From contig CAYZZU010000002.1 in assembly GCA_964483105.1 (NCBI GenBank), forward strand, positions 1-64,000: DNA of 64,000 nt, read 5' to 3'. The translations under genes and the position numbers were made by a program. The notes beneath the pieces are model-generated. The model saw only the letters and a list, made by a program, of their open reading frames with translations. It was not told the origin of the DNA and made no database searches. This stretch comes from CAYZZU01 sp964483105. GTDB taxonomy: Bacteria > CG2-30-53-67. Below, one piece after another: positions 1-9,084 of the stretch (position 1 is the first letter of the stretch; each line of letters opens with the position of its first letter).

Positions 1-159
1 GAGAAGCATTCCCTGGACATGAAAATTGTCAATCTTCTTTTAGAAAATTATGATGAAATATGGATCAGCGTAAAGGAAGAACAAGACGTCTCAAGGGAAT
101 ATTACGAAAAGCAGTTACAAGACATGGAGAGGAAAAGCTCTGAGCAGGAGAGCAGCTGA
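1..159 (+). CDS. C-terminal fragment of an unidentified protein (5' end outside window)
   Basis: Frame 1 is open from the first base to a TGA at 157-159 and encodes the last 52 residues of a protein that begins upstream of the window. The segment is hydrophilic and helical (LDMKIVNLLLENYDEI, then a charged tail ending KSSEQESS). The spacing of hydrophobics is reminiscent of the tail that follows HD-GYP domains, but the fragment is too short to identify. It is followed at once by a strong bidirectional terminator, which supports it being the real 3' end of a transcribed gene. Confidence 0.5.
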   Translation, partial: EKHSLDMKIVNLLLENYDEIWISVKEEQDVSREYYEKQLQDMERKSSEQESS

Positions 160-173
160 CGGATGGGGAAATC

Positions 174-205
174 AAAAAGGGCGGGGTTTCCCCCGCCCTT
201 TTTTT
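174..205. terminator. Bidirectional intrinsic terminator
   Basis: An A5 run leads into GGGCGGGG, a TTTC loop, CCCCGCCC and a T7 run. The perfect 8-bp GC stem with A-tract and T-tract on opposite sides should stop transcription from both directions. It lies between the plus-strand fragment ending at 159 and the minus-strand gene ending at 219. Confidence 0.9.
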
Positions 206-218
206 GTAATCCGCGCGA

Positions 219-3200
219 TTAATCGCGATCCTGATACCGCCTGAGACGCAGAGTCCCAAGGACAATGAGGGGCAGAAGCAGGATCATGACCCCCGTCAGG
301 CCGTCCCACATCGACACGGGAGAGGCCGTCAGGGCACATCCGCCGCCTCCGCTGCTGCTGGTGGAGGTGGATGACCCCGAACTCCCGGACGAGGATCCCG
401 TCGCCACCTCGAAGGGAGAGAGACTGGTTACATCCGCCGAGATGGTATGGTTCACGGTATCGATGTTTTTGTTCGTATCCTCCGCGACCCACGCTCCGCC
501 GGTATAGTGGTAGATGTGCAGGTCACTGGTGTCGGTGACGGAGGAATCGTACTGGAGTGAAACCGTGATCGAAGACCCCGAGGTGATCGCATCCCCCGAC
601 TGCAGCGTGACATCGTACAGGGCGCTCGCCGCCGTAGCGTAGGAGGGAAGCGCCGGAGTCGCCTCGGCCAGGAGCGACTCTCCCCGGACCGAATTGCTTC
701 TCACGCCGTTTCCGCTCAGTGCGGAATCGTCTTTCTCGAAGGTAATGGTGGAAACGCCATCTCCCGACGCGTCGGTGATCGCCCCCGGTTCAAAGAAGAC
801 CTTGGACTTGTCTCCCTGTCCCAGGGCTACCTCGCCTCCCATCAGAGTGTTCACCTTTCCCTCATTCCAGGCCGTGGCGTTCACATCATAGGTGAAGGCC
901 TTGCTCACTACCGTATTGTTCGTACCGTAGTGGGCCGTCAGTGTAATCGTGAAGGTCGATTCTCCCGACGCCGGCGTATAGGTAGCGTTAATCTCTCGTT
1001 TATCCGGTTCCAGGGTTCCGGAGAGCGTTCCGTTGCCCGTCGTCAGCGAGAGGATATCGGAAGCCGAAGCGTCATTCAAATAACTCGTGCTGAAGATCCC
1101 GATCGTGAACGAGCCGTCGCTTTCCTTCTTGGCGCGGGCGGTAATCACGGGCGTGGTATCTCCGATCACGGCATTGTAGGTGTCGCCGGCCTGGACCGGA
1201 TCCGGCATGACACGAATGTCGCCGGGGCCGTTATCCCCGTCGTTGACAAAAACGAGGTTATAGGTCTTTCCGGCCTCCAGACCGCTGATGGAATAGGCGG
1301 AGACCTCCTGCGAGGCCGCGTTGGAGGTGACCGTCCCGAAGATCAGGACATCCATGTCGGCGGAAACGGCCACAGCCTGGGAAACCTCGGCAAGCGTGGG
1401 ATAAGTGCCGTCCTCCTTGATCATGCTTCCGGAAACCGTTCCCCCCTCAACCATCTCAATGGTATTGGGATAGGTATTGTCCCCGTCCGTGATCTGAATG
1501 CCGCGGATGATCTTGGTCGTATACCCCAGGCAGAAGATCTTGAGGTTGTAGGTCCCCGGCACGATCCCGTCGACGTGGAAGGTCGTGGTATCACCATCGC
1601 TGGGATCTCCCATGAAATCGATTCCCCCCATGGGATCGGAGTAGACCTCGCCCTGTCTCTGGAGCAGGAGATAAGGCGCGGGCATATCATCCTCGAAAGG
1701 CACCTTCCAGGGGGAGCTTCCCGTCTTGTGAATGGTCCCGGAGAAGGTGGCCGAGGCGGCCGGAAGCGAGAAATCCAGACCGGTCAGACCGGTCGAGGTC
1801 ACCGTAACGTCCTTTTCCACCTCGCCCCAGGAGACCGGAACGAATTCCATGAAATCAGGACGGGCTCCCGCCGTGACCATATAGTACTTGACGTCGGGAT
1901 CCACACCGTAGATTGTGTAATTCCCGTTCGCATCGGTCTTTCCGAAGGAAGACGCCGTACCGTCATGTTCATCAGCCGGTTCGGCCACCACGTCGATGTT
2001 CCCGATCGGACTCCCGGTCCCATCCGCCGTGACCTTCCCGGTGATCGTCACACCTTCCCTGAGTTCCAGGGTTCCGATGTCCACGCTGGCGCCGGACGTC
2101 TCCGGCACCACCACGCCGGCCTTCTTGATCCCGATGTAGTTCTTGGCGCCGTTCCGTTTCATGCCATGGCTGGCCTCCACGGTGACCACATAGGTCCCCG
2201 CGGGGAGGTTGGCCAACCGAAACCCGCCGGTATACTTGCCGTTCTCGTCGAGGAAACGACTGTTCGACCAGGGATCCTGGAAGGTTTCCCTCCAGCTTCC
2301 CTCGACCCAGGGCACCGCTTCACAATGAACCCGCACACCGTCGTCCGGCGTAATCACCTCACCGGTGTCGGCATCCACGAGCTTCCCGGTGATGCTGGCG
2401 CCCTTCTTGAGCTCCAGGGCCGCTCCGACCACATCACCGCCGGACACGGTAACATTCTTATAGGCCGGAACATAATTCGGAGTCCAGGCCTGGAGTACGT
2501 AGTTCCCTTCCATCACGTGCTTCAGCGTGAAGGAATAGGTTTTTGTGATCGTGGAATTCGGATCCGACGGATCCGTTCTGAAATTCCGGAGGAAAACCGG
2601 GATACGGCGACCCATCCCTTCCTTGTGCGGGTGTCTGAGTTCCAGATCGCAGATATAATCCCAGTCGTTCCCGGAAGGCGCTTCCGGAAGTGTCAGCGTA
2701 CCGCTCACGGAGTAACCGTCGGACAGAGTGAAATCGACACCGGTCTTGTTTTCACCCGCGGACACGGAGACAACCTGGTCGTCGGCGGCAATATCCGGAA
2801 GGAACATCTGTTCGTGCATCTGCGCGCTCGGATCGATCGCCTTGTTCGGATCGTTGATCAGCCCGTCCGTGGGCGGCGAGACATTATACGCCCCCGCGCC
2901 GAGTCCGGAAATGGTGTATGTATAGCATCCGGTCGCGGCGTCGTAATTCTGAAGCGGTCCCATGAACGTGGAGTTGCCGCCCATCATGGCCATTTTCATC
3001 GGAACGGCGACAACCATCTTCCCGGCCAGATCCGTCGCGAAATTGACGTCGCCCGCATACCCGCTCTCTTTGCAGACCTTGCCGGAGATGGAGCCACCCG
3101 TCTTCAGGGTAATATCCTTCCCGGAGGAGGTCTTCCCGTTCATCACGGGAACCCGCAGTATCTCCGAGCCGAAATTGCCGGTCGGCTGCCCGGGTTGCTG

Positions 3201-5135
3201 ATTGCTCATCATATTGGCGGCGTTTGAATATTCGTTGACCTCCAGGATATACTCCGAGGTTCCGAGCCCGCTCAGGGTATAGGTCCCGTCGGAGGCCGGC
3301 TGTGTCATGATCGGCTCCTGCCATTCCCAGCCGGATTTGGTCGCCTTGATCACAACCTTGCTCATATCCACGCCGGATCCGGAGATCGTCCCGGTGATCT
3401 TGCCGGCATAGGGCGCAAAGGTCATGTCGGCACCGGACGCGGTATCCGAATCCGAACTCAAGGTCGCGGTCAGAGGCATGGGATCCTGGTCGTACCCTTC
3501 GCCGAGCCAGGAGTGGATCTCATAGGTCCCGGCGGCAAGTCCCGCAATGGTGTAGGTCGCGCTCTGGTCGACTCCACGCTGAATCTGGACCTGGGTACCG
3601 CTCCATCCATCGTTTCCGGGAGACCATGCGTCCACCCAGAGCGTGATCGGCTGAGTTCCATCGTCCCCCTCAGAGGCCTTGTAATTTGTGGTATCCCCGG
3701 AGATTGTAATCGTCCCGGTGATCTTGCCCCCCTGAGTCAGGGTCAGATTGCCGAGATCCGTATCCTGTCCGGCGGTCACGGTGACATTCGGAATGCTCGT
3801 GGTCTTATACCCCATGGTACGGACCTCGACCGTATAGGTCCCCGCCAATGCGGAACGGATATCAAACGTTCCCTGCGTCTGCCCCACATCCACGGATCCG
3901 CCGCCCCAGACCATGGTTCCGTCCGTGGTCTTGGCATTGACATCAATCCACAGGGGAGCGCCCGTGCTGTTCGCCGACGGCAGGGTCACCGTTCCGTAGA
4001 TCCGACTCGCCTTGCTCATGGAAAAGTCCTTGGACCCTCCGCTGGCATCCACGGTCAACGTGTACTCGGCGCTGGCGTAACCATCCGCCTCGGCCCGGAT
4101 ATGGTAGGTCTGGGTCTGCCCGGATGCCGGAGGCTGAATATCAAGGGAATAGGTCGTGGTCGTGGGATTGGCACACTCATCCACGTCCTGGGTGCCGTCG
4201 CCGTCCATGTCCTGGCCGCTCTGGGCATTCTGGCAGAACGGACCGTTCGGATCATGGAAATGGGCCTCGGCCCAGGTCCATCCGGAACCGTTATCACTCC
4301 ATCCGTTGATATTGACATGGAGCTGCTCCTCCATCCCTCCCCACTGATTGGTGTAGCTCTGGAAGGCCGCGGGAATGGTGATACTTCCCGTGATCTGAAC
4401 CGACGGATCCATGGTGAGATCGATTCCTGAAGTGTTCTGACCGGCCGTAACCGTAACGTTCTGGGAATACTGCGCGTTGACATACCCGTCCTTCTGGGCG
4501 TCAACATGATAGCTTCCCGCCTTGAGACCGGAGATCGTATAGGTTCCGTCCGAGGCGGTCTTGGCCTCGCCCCACCCATACTGGGATCCTGCGTTAACAC
4601 GGACGCCCGCGAGGGGGCTCCCCCCGGAAGTGACTGTCCCGGAAATCGACGCCGTCTGGAGAGTCACCGTGAGGGAGGTGTCCGTAGTCTGGTCATTCGT
4701 GGTATTCCAGTCTCCATCCACATCCACAACAATCTCGACATTGTAGGTTCCGTTGGACAGGGTGCGCCACTGGTTGTCCCTCCCCTCAAAGACGAATTCA
4801 TTGGAGCTGTTCGCCGAAGCCCATCCCTCCATCGTGGTGTCGGCGGTATCCCAGGAGGTCGGATCCGACCAGTCAGGCGGCTGAAATCCGCTCGTCCCGT
4901 TCGTATCCACGATCACGCGGAAAGCCCCATCCACATCGGACGTAAAGTGGATGAAAGCCCGGTCATCGGTCCCGTCGTCATCAGGCGAAATCGTCACCGT
5001 AGTCAGGGACCCCCCCGTCCCGGTATCAATACTCACGTTGGAAATCGCCCCGTACGCCGGGTGGATCAAGGTAAAGAACAACAACAGAAATGCCCCCCAG
5101 AAACCTCTTCTTCTTTTCATTCCGTCTGTTCCCAT
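219..5135 (-). CDS. Large secreted carboxypeptidase-regulatory-like repeat protein with CTERM-type tail
   Basis: Product of 1638 residues. It starts with a signal peptide (basic MKRRR, hydrophobic core, cleavage near HPAYGA at about residue 29). A beta-rich N-terminal domain follows, then about eleven repeats each opening with a motif like ISGTVT / ITGSIT / ITGKVT and containing GTYTISGL-AG-Y, the signature of CarboxypepD_reg-like (Cna-B-type) beta-sandwich modules. The C-terminus is Ser/Gly-rich, then GGGGC, one hydrophobic helix and a basic end (RLRRYQDRD). That tripartite Gly-Cys/TM/Arg layout matches CTERM sorting tails (JDVT-CTERM is the closest I recall), so surface display after processing is inferred. 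Start ATG has AAGGAGG eight bases upstream. The STN-domain gene lies 32 bases upstream, probably in one operon. Ligand unknown. Confidence 0.85.
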   Translation of the reverse strand: MGTDGMKRRRGFWGAFLLLFFTLIHPAYGAISNVSIDTGTGGSLTTVTISPDDDGTDDRAFIHFTSDVDGAFRVIVDTNGTSGFQPPDWSDPTSWDTADTTMEGWASANSSNEFVFEGRDNQWRTLSNGTYNVEIVVDVDGDWNTTNDQTTDTSLTVTLQTASISGTVTSGGSPLAGVRVNAGSQYGWGEAKTASDGTYTISGLKAGSYHVDAQKDGYVNAQYSQNVTVTAGQNTSGIDLTMDPSVQITGSITIPAAFQSYTNQWGGMEEQLHVNINGWSDNGSGWTWAEAHFHDPNGPFCQNAQSGQDMDGDGTQDVDECANPTTTTYSLDIQPPASGQTQTYHIRAEADGYASAEYTLTVDASGGSKDFSMSKASRIYGTVTLPSANSTGAPLWIDVNAKTTDGTMVWGGGSVDVGQTQGTFDIRSALAGTYTVEVRTMGYKTTSIPNVTVTAGQDTDLGNLTLTQGGKITGTITISGDTTNYKASEGDDGTQPITLWVDAWSPGNDGWSGTQVQIQRGVDQSATYTIAGLAAGTYEIHSWLGEGYDQDPMPLTATLSSDSDTASGADMTFAPYAGKITGTISGSGVDMSKVVIKATKSGWEWQEPIMTQPASDGTYTLSGLGTSEYILEVNEYSNAANMMSNQQPGQPTGNFGSEILRVPVMNGKTSSGKDITLKTGGSISGKVCKESGYAGDVNFATDLAGKMVVAVPMKMAMMGGNSTFMGPLQNYDAATGCYTYTISGLGAGAYNVSPPTDGLINDPNKAIDPSAQMHEQMFLPDIAADDQVVSVSAGENKTGVDFTLSDGYSVSGTLTLPEAPSGNDWDYICDLELRHPHKEGMGRRIPVFLRNFRTDPSDPNSTITKTYSFTLKHVMEGNYVLQAWTPNYVPAYKNVTVSGGDVVGAALELKKGASITGKLVDADTGEVITPDDGVRVHCEAVPWVEGSWRETFQDPWSNSRFLDENGKYTGGFRLANLPAGTYVVTVEASHGMKRNGAKNYIGIKKAGVVVPETSGASVDIGTLELREGVTITGKVTADGTGSPIGNIDVVAEPADEHDGTASSFGKTDANGNYTIYGVDPDVKYYMVTAGARPDFMEFVPVSWGEVEKDVTVTSTGLTGLDFSLPAASATFSGTIHKTGSSPWKVPFEDDMPAPYLLLQRQGEVYSDPMGGIDFMGDPSDGDTTTFHVDGIVPGTYNLKIFCLGYTTKIIRGIQITDGDNTYPNTIEMVEGGTVSGSMIKEDGTYPTLAEVSQAVAVSADMDVLIFGTVTSNAASQEVSAYSISGLEAGKTYNLVFVNDGDNGPGDIRVMPDPVQAGDTYNAVIGDTTPVITARAKKESDGSFTIGIFSTSYLNDASASDILSLTTGNGTLSGTLEPDKREINATYTPASGESTFTITLTAHYGTNNTVVSKAFTYDVNATAWNEGKVNTLMGGEVALGQGDKSKVFFEPGAITDASGDGVSTITFEKDDSALSGNGVRSNSVRGESLLAEATPALPSYATAASALYDVTLQSGDAITSGSSITVSLQYDSSVTDTSDLHIYHYTGGAWVAEDTNKNIDTVNHTISADVTSLSPFEVATGSSSGSSGSSTSTSSSGGGGCALTASPVSMWDGLTGVMILLLPLIVLGTLRLRRYQDRD

Positions 5136-5167
5136 GAGATTTCCCTCCTTGAACGTATCGGTATTTA

Positions 5168-5971
5168 TCAGGATCCTCCCAAACCCATCCCCTGATGGGC
5201 CTCTGCCCTCTGTTTCGCGGCCTTTGCCAGAGCCGCACGGCGATGATAAAGGTTCATCTGATGCCTGAAAATCTCCTTCCGGGCCGAAATCCCGTTTTTC
5301 AGGGACATAAGACGTCTTGCCCTTTCGATCCGTGCCCGGGCCTGCCCGATGATGGTATGAAACCCGGGTGTGTTCCCGACCCGTCTTTTGTTCCGCCTTT
5401 CAGCAAGCATGCGGGCCCGGGCCGATCTCGTAATCTCCCGGTTGATCCGGACCCGTGAAGCGACATCCATCACGGGTCCGTCACCGGCACGGGAAGCCGG
5501 AATCATTCCGGACCCGTCGGCCACGGAGGCCTCGACCCGGACGAAATCGTTTTCCCCGCGGCGTCCTTTCGGATAGACCCGGATCTCCCGGATCCATTCA
5601 CCTTCGCCCCGGACTCTCCGACCGGAAAAAATCATGACATAGCTGTTGTCGCCGATGATTCGTTGAAGCCCCCTCTCCAGGGGGAGTCCCTTGAAACGAG
5701 TGAATACCGGATCGGAAAGAAGAGAACGATCCATCCATACTTTCATTCCGGTCTCCCGGCTGATACATGCCATGACCTTTCGGAGAGGAGAACCTTGAAG
5801 GACCGCGTCGATTTTTCCCCCGTGAATCCGGAGGGTCTCTTCCGGCGTGAGACGGACCCCGGAAAACCGATTTCGTCCGGCCATTGACGACGCCAATCCC
5901 ATGCTATTCAAGGAAAAAATAAAGAACAAAGCCAAAATGAGGACACGATGTTTCCAAAAGTGCGCCGTCAT
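5168..5971 (-). CDS. Exported STN (secretin/TonB short N-terminal)-like domain protein
   Basis: 267 residues from the ATG at 5971, chosen because it is preceded by an AAGGAA ribosome site and opens a clear signal peptide (MTAHFWKHRV, hydrophobic core ending near GLASS); the frame stays open upstream to 6112 without a good start. Residues about 45-105 contain GSPLRKVMACISRETG and LPLERGLQRIIG, the beta-alpha-beta pattern of STN/secretin-N domains. The remainder is rich in Arg and Ala and probably helical. No TonB barrel or secretin domain follows, so it is a stand-alone periplasmic protein. It lies just upstream of the giant repeat protein and may help its export or assembly (inference). Confidence 0.65.
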   Translation of the reverse strand: MTAHFWKHRVLILALFFIFSLNSMGLASSMAGRNRFSGVRLTPEETLRIHGGKIDAVLQGSPLRKVMACISRETGMKVWMDRSLLSDPVFTRFKGLPLERGLQRIIGDNSYVMIFSGRRVRGEGEWIREIRVYPKGRRGENDFVRVEASVADGSGMIPASRAGDGPVMDVASRVRINREITRSARARMLAERRNKRRVGNTPGFHTIIGQARARIERARRLMSLKNGISARKEIFRHQMNLYHRRAALAKAAKQRAEAHQGMGLGGS

Positions 5972-6277
5972 CGCAAGTTCCTTCCCTGAAAGTCTTGTCC
6001 GGTTTTTTTGAAAATCAATACAAAATGGAAGAGGGGGCTTACTCCGTGAAAACTGGTCCCTTTGTCCTTTCTCTATCGTCAGCAGCAAAAAAAACTTTAG
6101 AACTTTCTTCATAAAATTGACGTCATTTTTTAGATAAAAATAAAGAGTGGAGCATCATCAGTCAGTGCAGGCATTTACCCGACACCTGAGTCGCTACACG
6201 ATGATGAGGGATGCTGGAACGACGAAAGACACAGGGGGCATGGAGACCACGGAAGGCGCCGGTCGACGGCAAACCGC
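5972..6277. other. Non-coding gap, no gene seen
   Basis: This 306-base stretch separates recJ from the STN-protein gene; both are on the minus strand. It is more A/T-rich than the flanks and contains a perfect TGACGTCA palindrome at 6118-6125. Open frames here lack ribosome sites and family resemblance. I could not place a convincing promoter. Confidence 0.4.
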
Positions 6278-8044
6278 TCAAGCGCTTTGCCGGAGATCGA
6301 CGAGTACGGCCTGGATCGATCGGGATCCGTTGAATTCATTGAAGCGAAGATGATAGAGTAGATCCAGGGAGGACCCCCCCTGTAAAGAATTAAAAATCCG
6401 TCTCATCCCGAAACCGATGGCATTCAGATCACCCTGTTTACCCGGGATCCGGAACCGGATATGGTCTCCTCCTACCACCGCGGGGTTTTTCACAACAATT
6501 CCCCCCGAAAAGAAGATCGGCTCCGGATTTCCCATGCCATAGGGTTTCAAACGCTCCAGATCATTCAACAGGCGTTCTGAAATCCGGTCGGGAGAGAGGG
6601 GACCGTCCACCTGAATCGATGGAACCAGATCCTGATCCTCCAGGACCTGTTCCGCGTAACGATTGATCTGTTTTCGAAAGGGTTGGATCTTCTCCCAGGA
6701 AAGGCTCAGGCCGGCCGCCATTCTGTGCCCGCCGAAACTCCGGAGATCCTCCTGACAGGCCGCAAGCGCGGCAACCAGGGAGAATCCCGGAATGCTTCTC
6801 CCCGAACCCGATCCGATTCCGTTCTTGCGGGTGATCAGGATCACGGGACGGTAAAAATGCTCCACAATCCGGGCGGCCGCGATCCCGAGCACGCCGGGAT
6901 GCCAGTCCTCGGAAGAAAGGACAATGACGCGGTCCGGTGTTCCTTTGCGGTCGATCTTCTCCAGTATGTCCTCAATCATCTCCCGCTCAACCTCCCGGCG
7001 ATTCCGGTTTTCCCGATCGAGGATCGAGGCGAGAGTTTCCGCCTTCCCGTCATCGGACGCAGTCAACAATTGAAGGGCACGCTCCGCGTCACCCATCCGC
7101 CCGGCGGCATTGATCCGGGGGGCCAGGACGAAACCGACCAGGCCTTCCGTAATCGGACGTTCGACAGAACCGCTCACCCGCAACAATGCCCGAAGTCCGC
7201 GGTTCTTTGTCCGTGCAATTTCCCGAAGCCCCCGGGAAACAAGGATCCTGTTCGTCCCCCGCAGGGGAACCACATCTCCGATCGTCCCCAGGGTAACCAG
7301 GTCCAGATACTCTCTCAGGTTGGGAAGATCCACCGCATGGACCGATCTCATCTCCCGCATCTTCGCCCGCAAAACCACCAGAAGAGAGAAGGCGAGTCCC
7401 ACACCGGACAACAGGGCAAAATCTTCGTCCGCTTCGGATTCGCCCTCCGGAACCGGATCGACATGCAGCCTGGGATTGAGCAGATAAGGGGTATCGGGAA
7501 GTTCCGACGGGGGCTCGTGATGATCGGTAATGATCACATCCATTCCCAGGGACCGGGCCTCCGCTACCTCCTCACGGGCGGAGATCCCGTTGTCCACGGT
7601 AATCAACAGATCAACGGAAGCCTCCTCATGGATCCGGTGGAGAATGTCGGAATGGAGTCCGTAACCGTGTCGATGGCGATCCGGTAGAACCGGGAAGACA
7701 TCGGCTCCAAGACGTCTCAAGACGAGAACCATCAGGGAGGTCGCCGTCACCCCATCTACATCATAATCACCATAGACACAGATCCTCTCCCCTCGTTCAA
7801 TGGCCTCGGCAACCCGTTCCGCGGCCGGAATGATCCCGGGAATTTCATGGGGATTCCGCAACCGGCTCAGACTGGAATCGAGGAAGTCCCTTGCACGATC
7901 CACTGTACGGAGGCCGCGGAGAAACAGGACCCTCCCCAACACCGGGTCCAGAGACAATCCTTCGCAAAGTTTCCGAACGCCGCCTTCATCCCACTCCCGG
8001 TCCCGCCAGCGTTTTCCCGTCAAGGATAAGGGATCCTGCATCAT
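6278..8044 (-). CDS. recJ: Single-stranded-DNA-specific exonuclease RecJ
   Basis: 588 residues, normal RecJ length. 5'-3' ssDNA exonuclease acting in RecF-pathway recombination, mismatch and base-excision repair. The DHH-phosphoesterase core is intact: DYDVDG at 93-98, DNG at 151-153, DHH at 174-176. The DHHA1 segment shows GSGRSIPGF and GGHRMAAG, and an OB-type C-terminal domain follows. Start ATG is preceded by GGGAGAA. It lies 40 bases after secF and is probably the last gene of the ruv-que-sec run. Confidence 0.95.
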   Translation of the reverse strand: MMQDPLSLTGKRWRDREWDEGGVRKLCEGLSLDPVLGRVLFLRGLRTVDRARDFLDSSLSRLRNPHEIPGIIPAAERVAEAIERGERICVYGDYDVDGVTATSLMVLVLRRLGADVFPVLPDRHRHGYGLHSDILHRIHEEASVDLLITVDNGISAREEVAEARSLGMDVIITDHHEPPSELPDTPYLLNPRLHVDPVPEGESEADEDFALLSGVGLAFSLLVVLRAKMREMRSVHAVDLPNLREYLDLVTLGTIGDVVPLRGTNRILVSRGLREIARTKNRGLRALLRVSGSVERPITEGLVGFVLAPRINAAGRMGDAERALQLLTASDDGKAETLASILDRENRNRREVEREMIEDILEKIDRKGTPDRVIVLSSEDWHPGVLGIAAARIVEHFYRPVILITRKNGIGSGSGRSIPGFSLVAALAACQEDLRSFGGHRMAAGLSLSWEKIQPFRKQINRYAEQVLEDQDLVPSIQVDGPLSPDRISERLLNDLERLKPYGMGNPEPIFFSGGIVVKNPAVVGGDHIRFRIPGKQGDLNAIGFGMRRIFNSLQGGSSLDLLYHLRFNEFNGSRSIQAVLVDLRQSA

Positions 8045-8084
8045 GGATCATTCTCCCGTCGAATCAGTCCGGACGGAAGGAGTT

Positions 8085-8990
8085 TTATCCCAGCGCCGTC
8101 TTTGTAAACCGCTGGAAGACAACCACGATCGGACTCGCGATGAAGATCGAGGAATAAGTCCCAACCACGATTCCCACGATCAAGGCAAAGGCAAAATCGT
8201 GGATCACCTCCCCCCCCAGGAAAAAAAGCGCCACAACGACAACCAGTGTGGTCAGAGACGTGAGAAGGGTCCGGCTCAGGGTCTCATTGATGCTTCGGTT
8301 GACGGTCACCTCGTAGCCCTCTTTCTTCTTGAGCCGGAATCGTTCGCGGATCCGGTCGAAAACTACGATGGTATCATTCAGGGAATACCCGATAATGGTC
8401 AGGACGGCGGCCACAATCGGAAGGGTGAATTCTTTGTTCAGAAGGGAGAAAACCCCGACGGTAATCAGGACATCGTGAACCAGAGCCAGCACCGCTCCCA
8501 CGGCAAACCTGAACTCAAAACGGAAGGTGATATAGATGAGAACTCCGATGATAGCGTAAAGCAGGGCCAGCAGGGCCTTTTCCCGAAGGTCACGCCCCAC
8601 CTGAGGTCCGACCACCTCCACCCGTTCCACGATAAAGGATTTTTTCCCGAAGGCCTTGTGGAGGGACTCCGTAATCCGGTCCGACAGGTTCTTCAATCCC
8701 TGGCTTGACTTTTCCACCCGGATCAGAACCTCCTCGGGAGTTCCGTACTCCTGAATCACACTCTCACCCAGATCGATCTTTTTCAGGCTCTCCCGAATCT
8801 CTCCGATGTTCGCGGGTTGCTTGAATTTGAGCTGAACCAGGGTCCCACCGGCGAAATCGATACCGTAGTTCAATCCGCCCCGCATGAAGATCGATACCAC
8901 TCCACTCAGGATCAACAAGATCGAAATCGAAATAAAGATCGCTTTTCTCTTCAAAAAATCAAAATGGGTGTCCGGCTTGATAATCTCCAT
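8085..8990 (-). CDS. secF: Protein translocase subunit SecF
   Basis: 301 residues. Partner of SecD in the inner membrane; uses the proton gradient to help pull preproteins through SecYEG. First TM at about 17-37, then the conserved periplasmic NYGIDFAGGTLVQLKF motif, a P1-like domain, and five C-terminal TM segments with YSLNDTIVVFDRIRE, the RND-type SecDF signature. Start ATG has GGAG eight bases upstream. Follows secD by 94 bases. Confidence 0.96.
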   Translation of the reverse strand: MEIIKPDTHFDFLKRKAIFISISILLILSGVVSIFMRGGLNYGIDFAGGTLVQLKFKQPANIGEIRESLKKIDLGESVIQEYGTPEEVLIRVEKSSQGLKNLSDRITESLHKAFGKKSFIVERVEVVGPQVGRDLREKALLALLYAIIGVLIYITFRFEFRFAVGAVLALVHDVLITVGVFSLLNKEFTLPIVAAVLTIIGYSLNDTIVVFDRIRERFRLKKKEGYEVTVNRSINETLSRTLLTSLTTLVVVVALFFLGGEVIHDFAFALIVGIVVGTYSSIFIASPIVVVFQRFTKTALG

Positions 8991-9084
8991 GTCGAGGTCT
9001 CCGTTTCTTCATGAAAACCGGCGCTCCGGAAGCGCACCCCGAAATCGCTGACGAACATGCACTCCCGTATCCGGATCGATCTTA

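Noticed and set aside
930..3227. 765-codon plus-strand open frame opposite the giant repeat protein
   Set aside because: Composition is Arg/Gly/His-rich without domains, there is no ribosome site, and it is the mirror of a high-G+C repeat gene.
6147..6353. Possible small gene upstream of recJ's 3' end
   Set aside because: No ribosome site, no recognisable motif, and it overlaps the end of recJ on the other strand.
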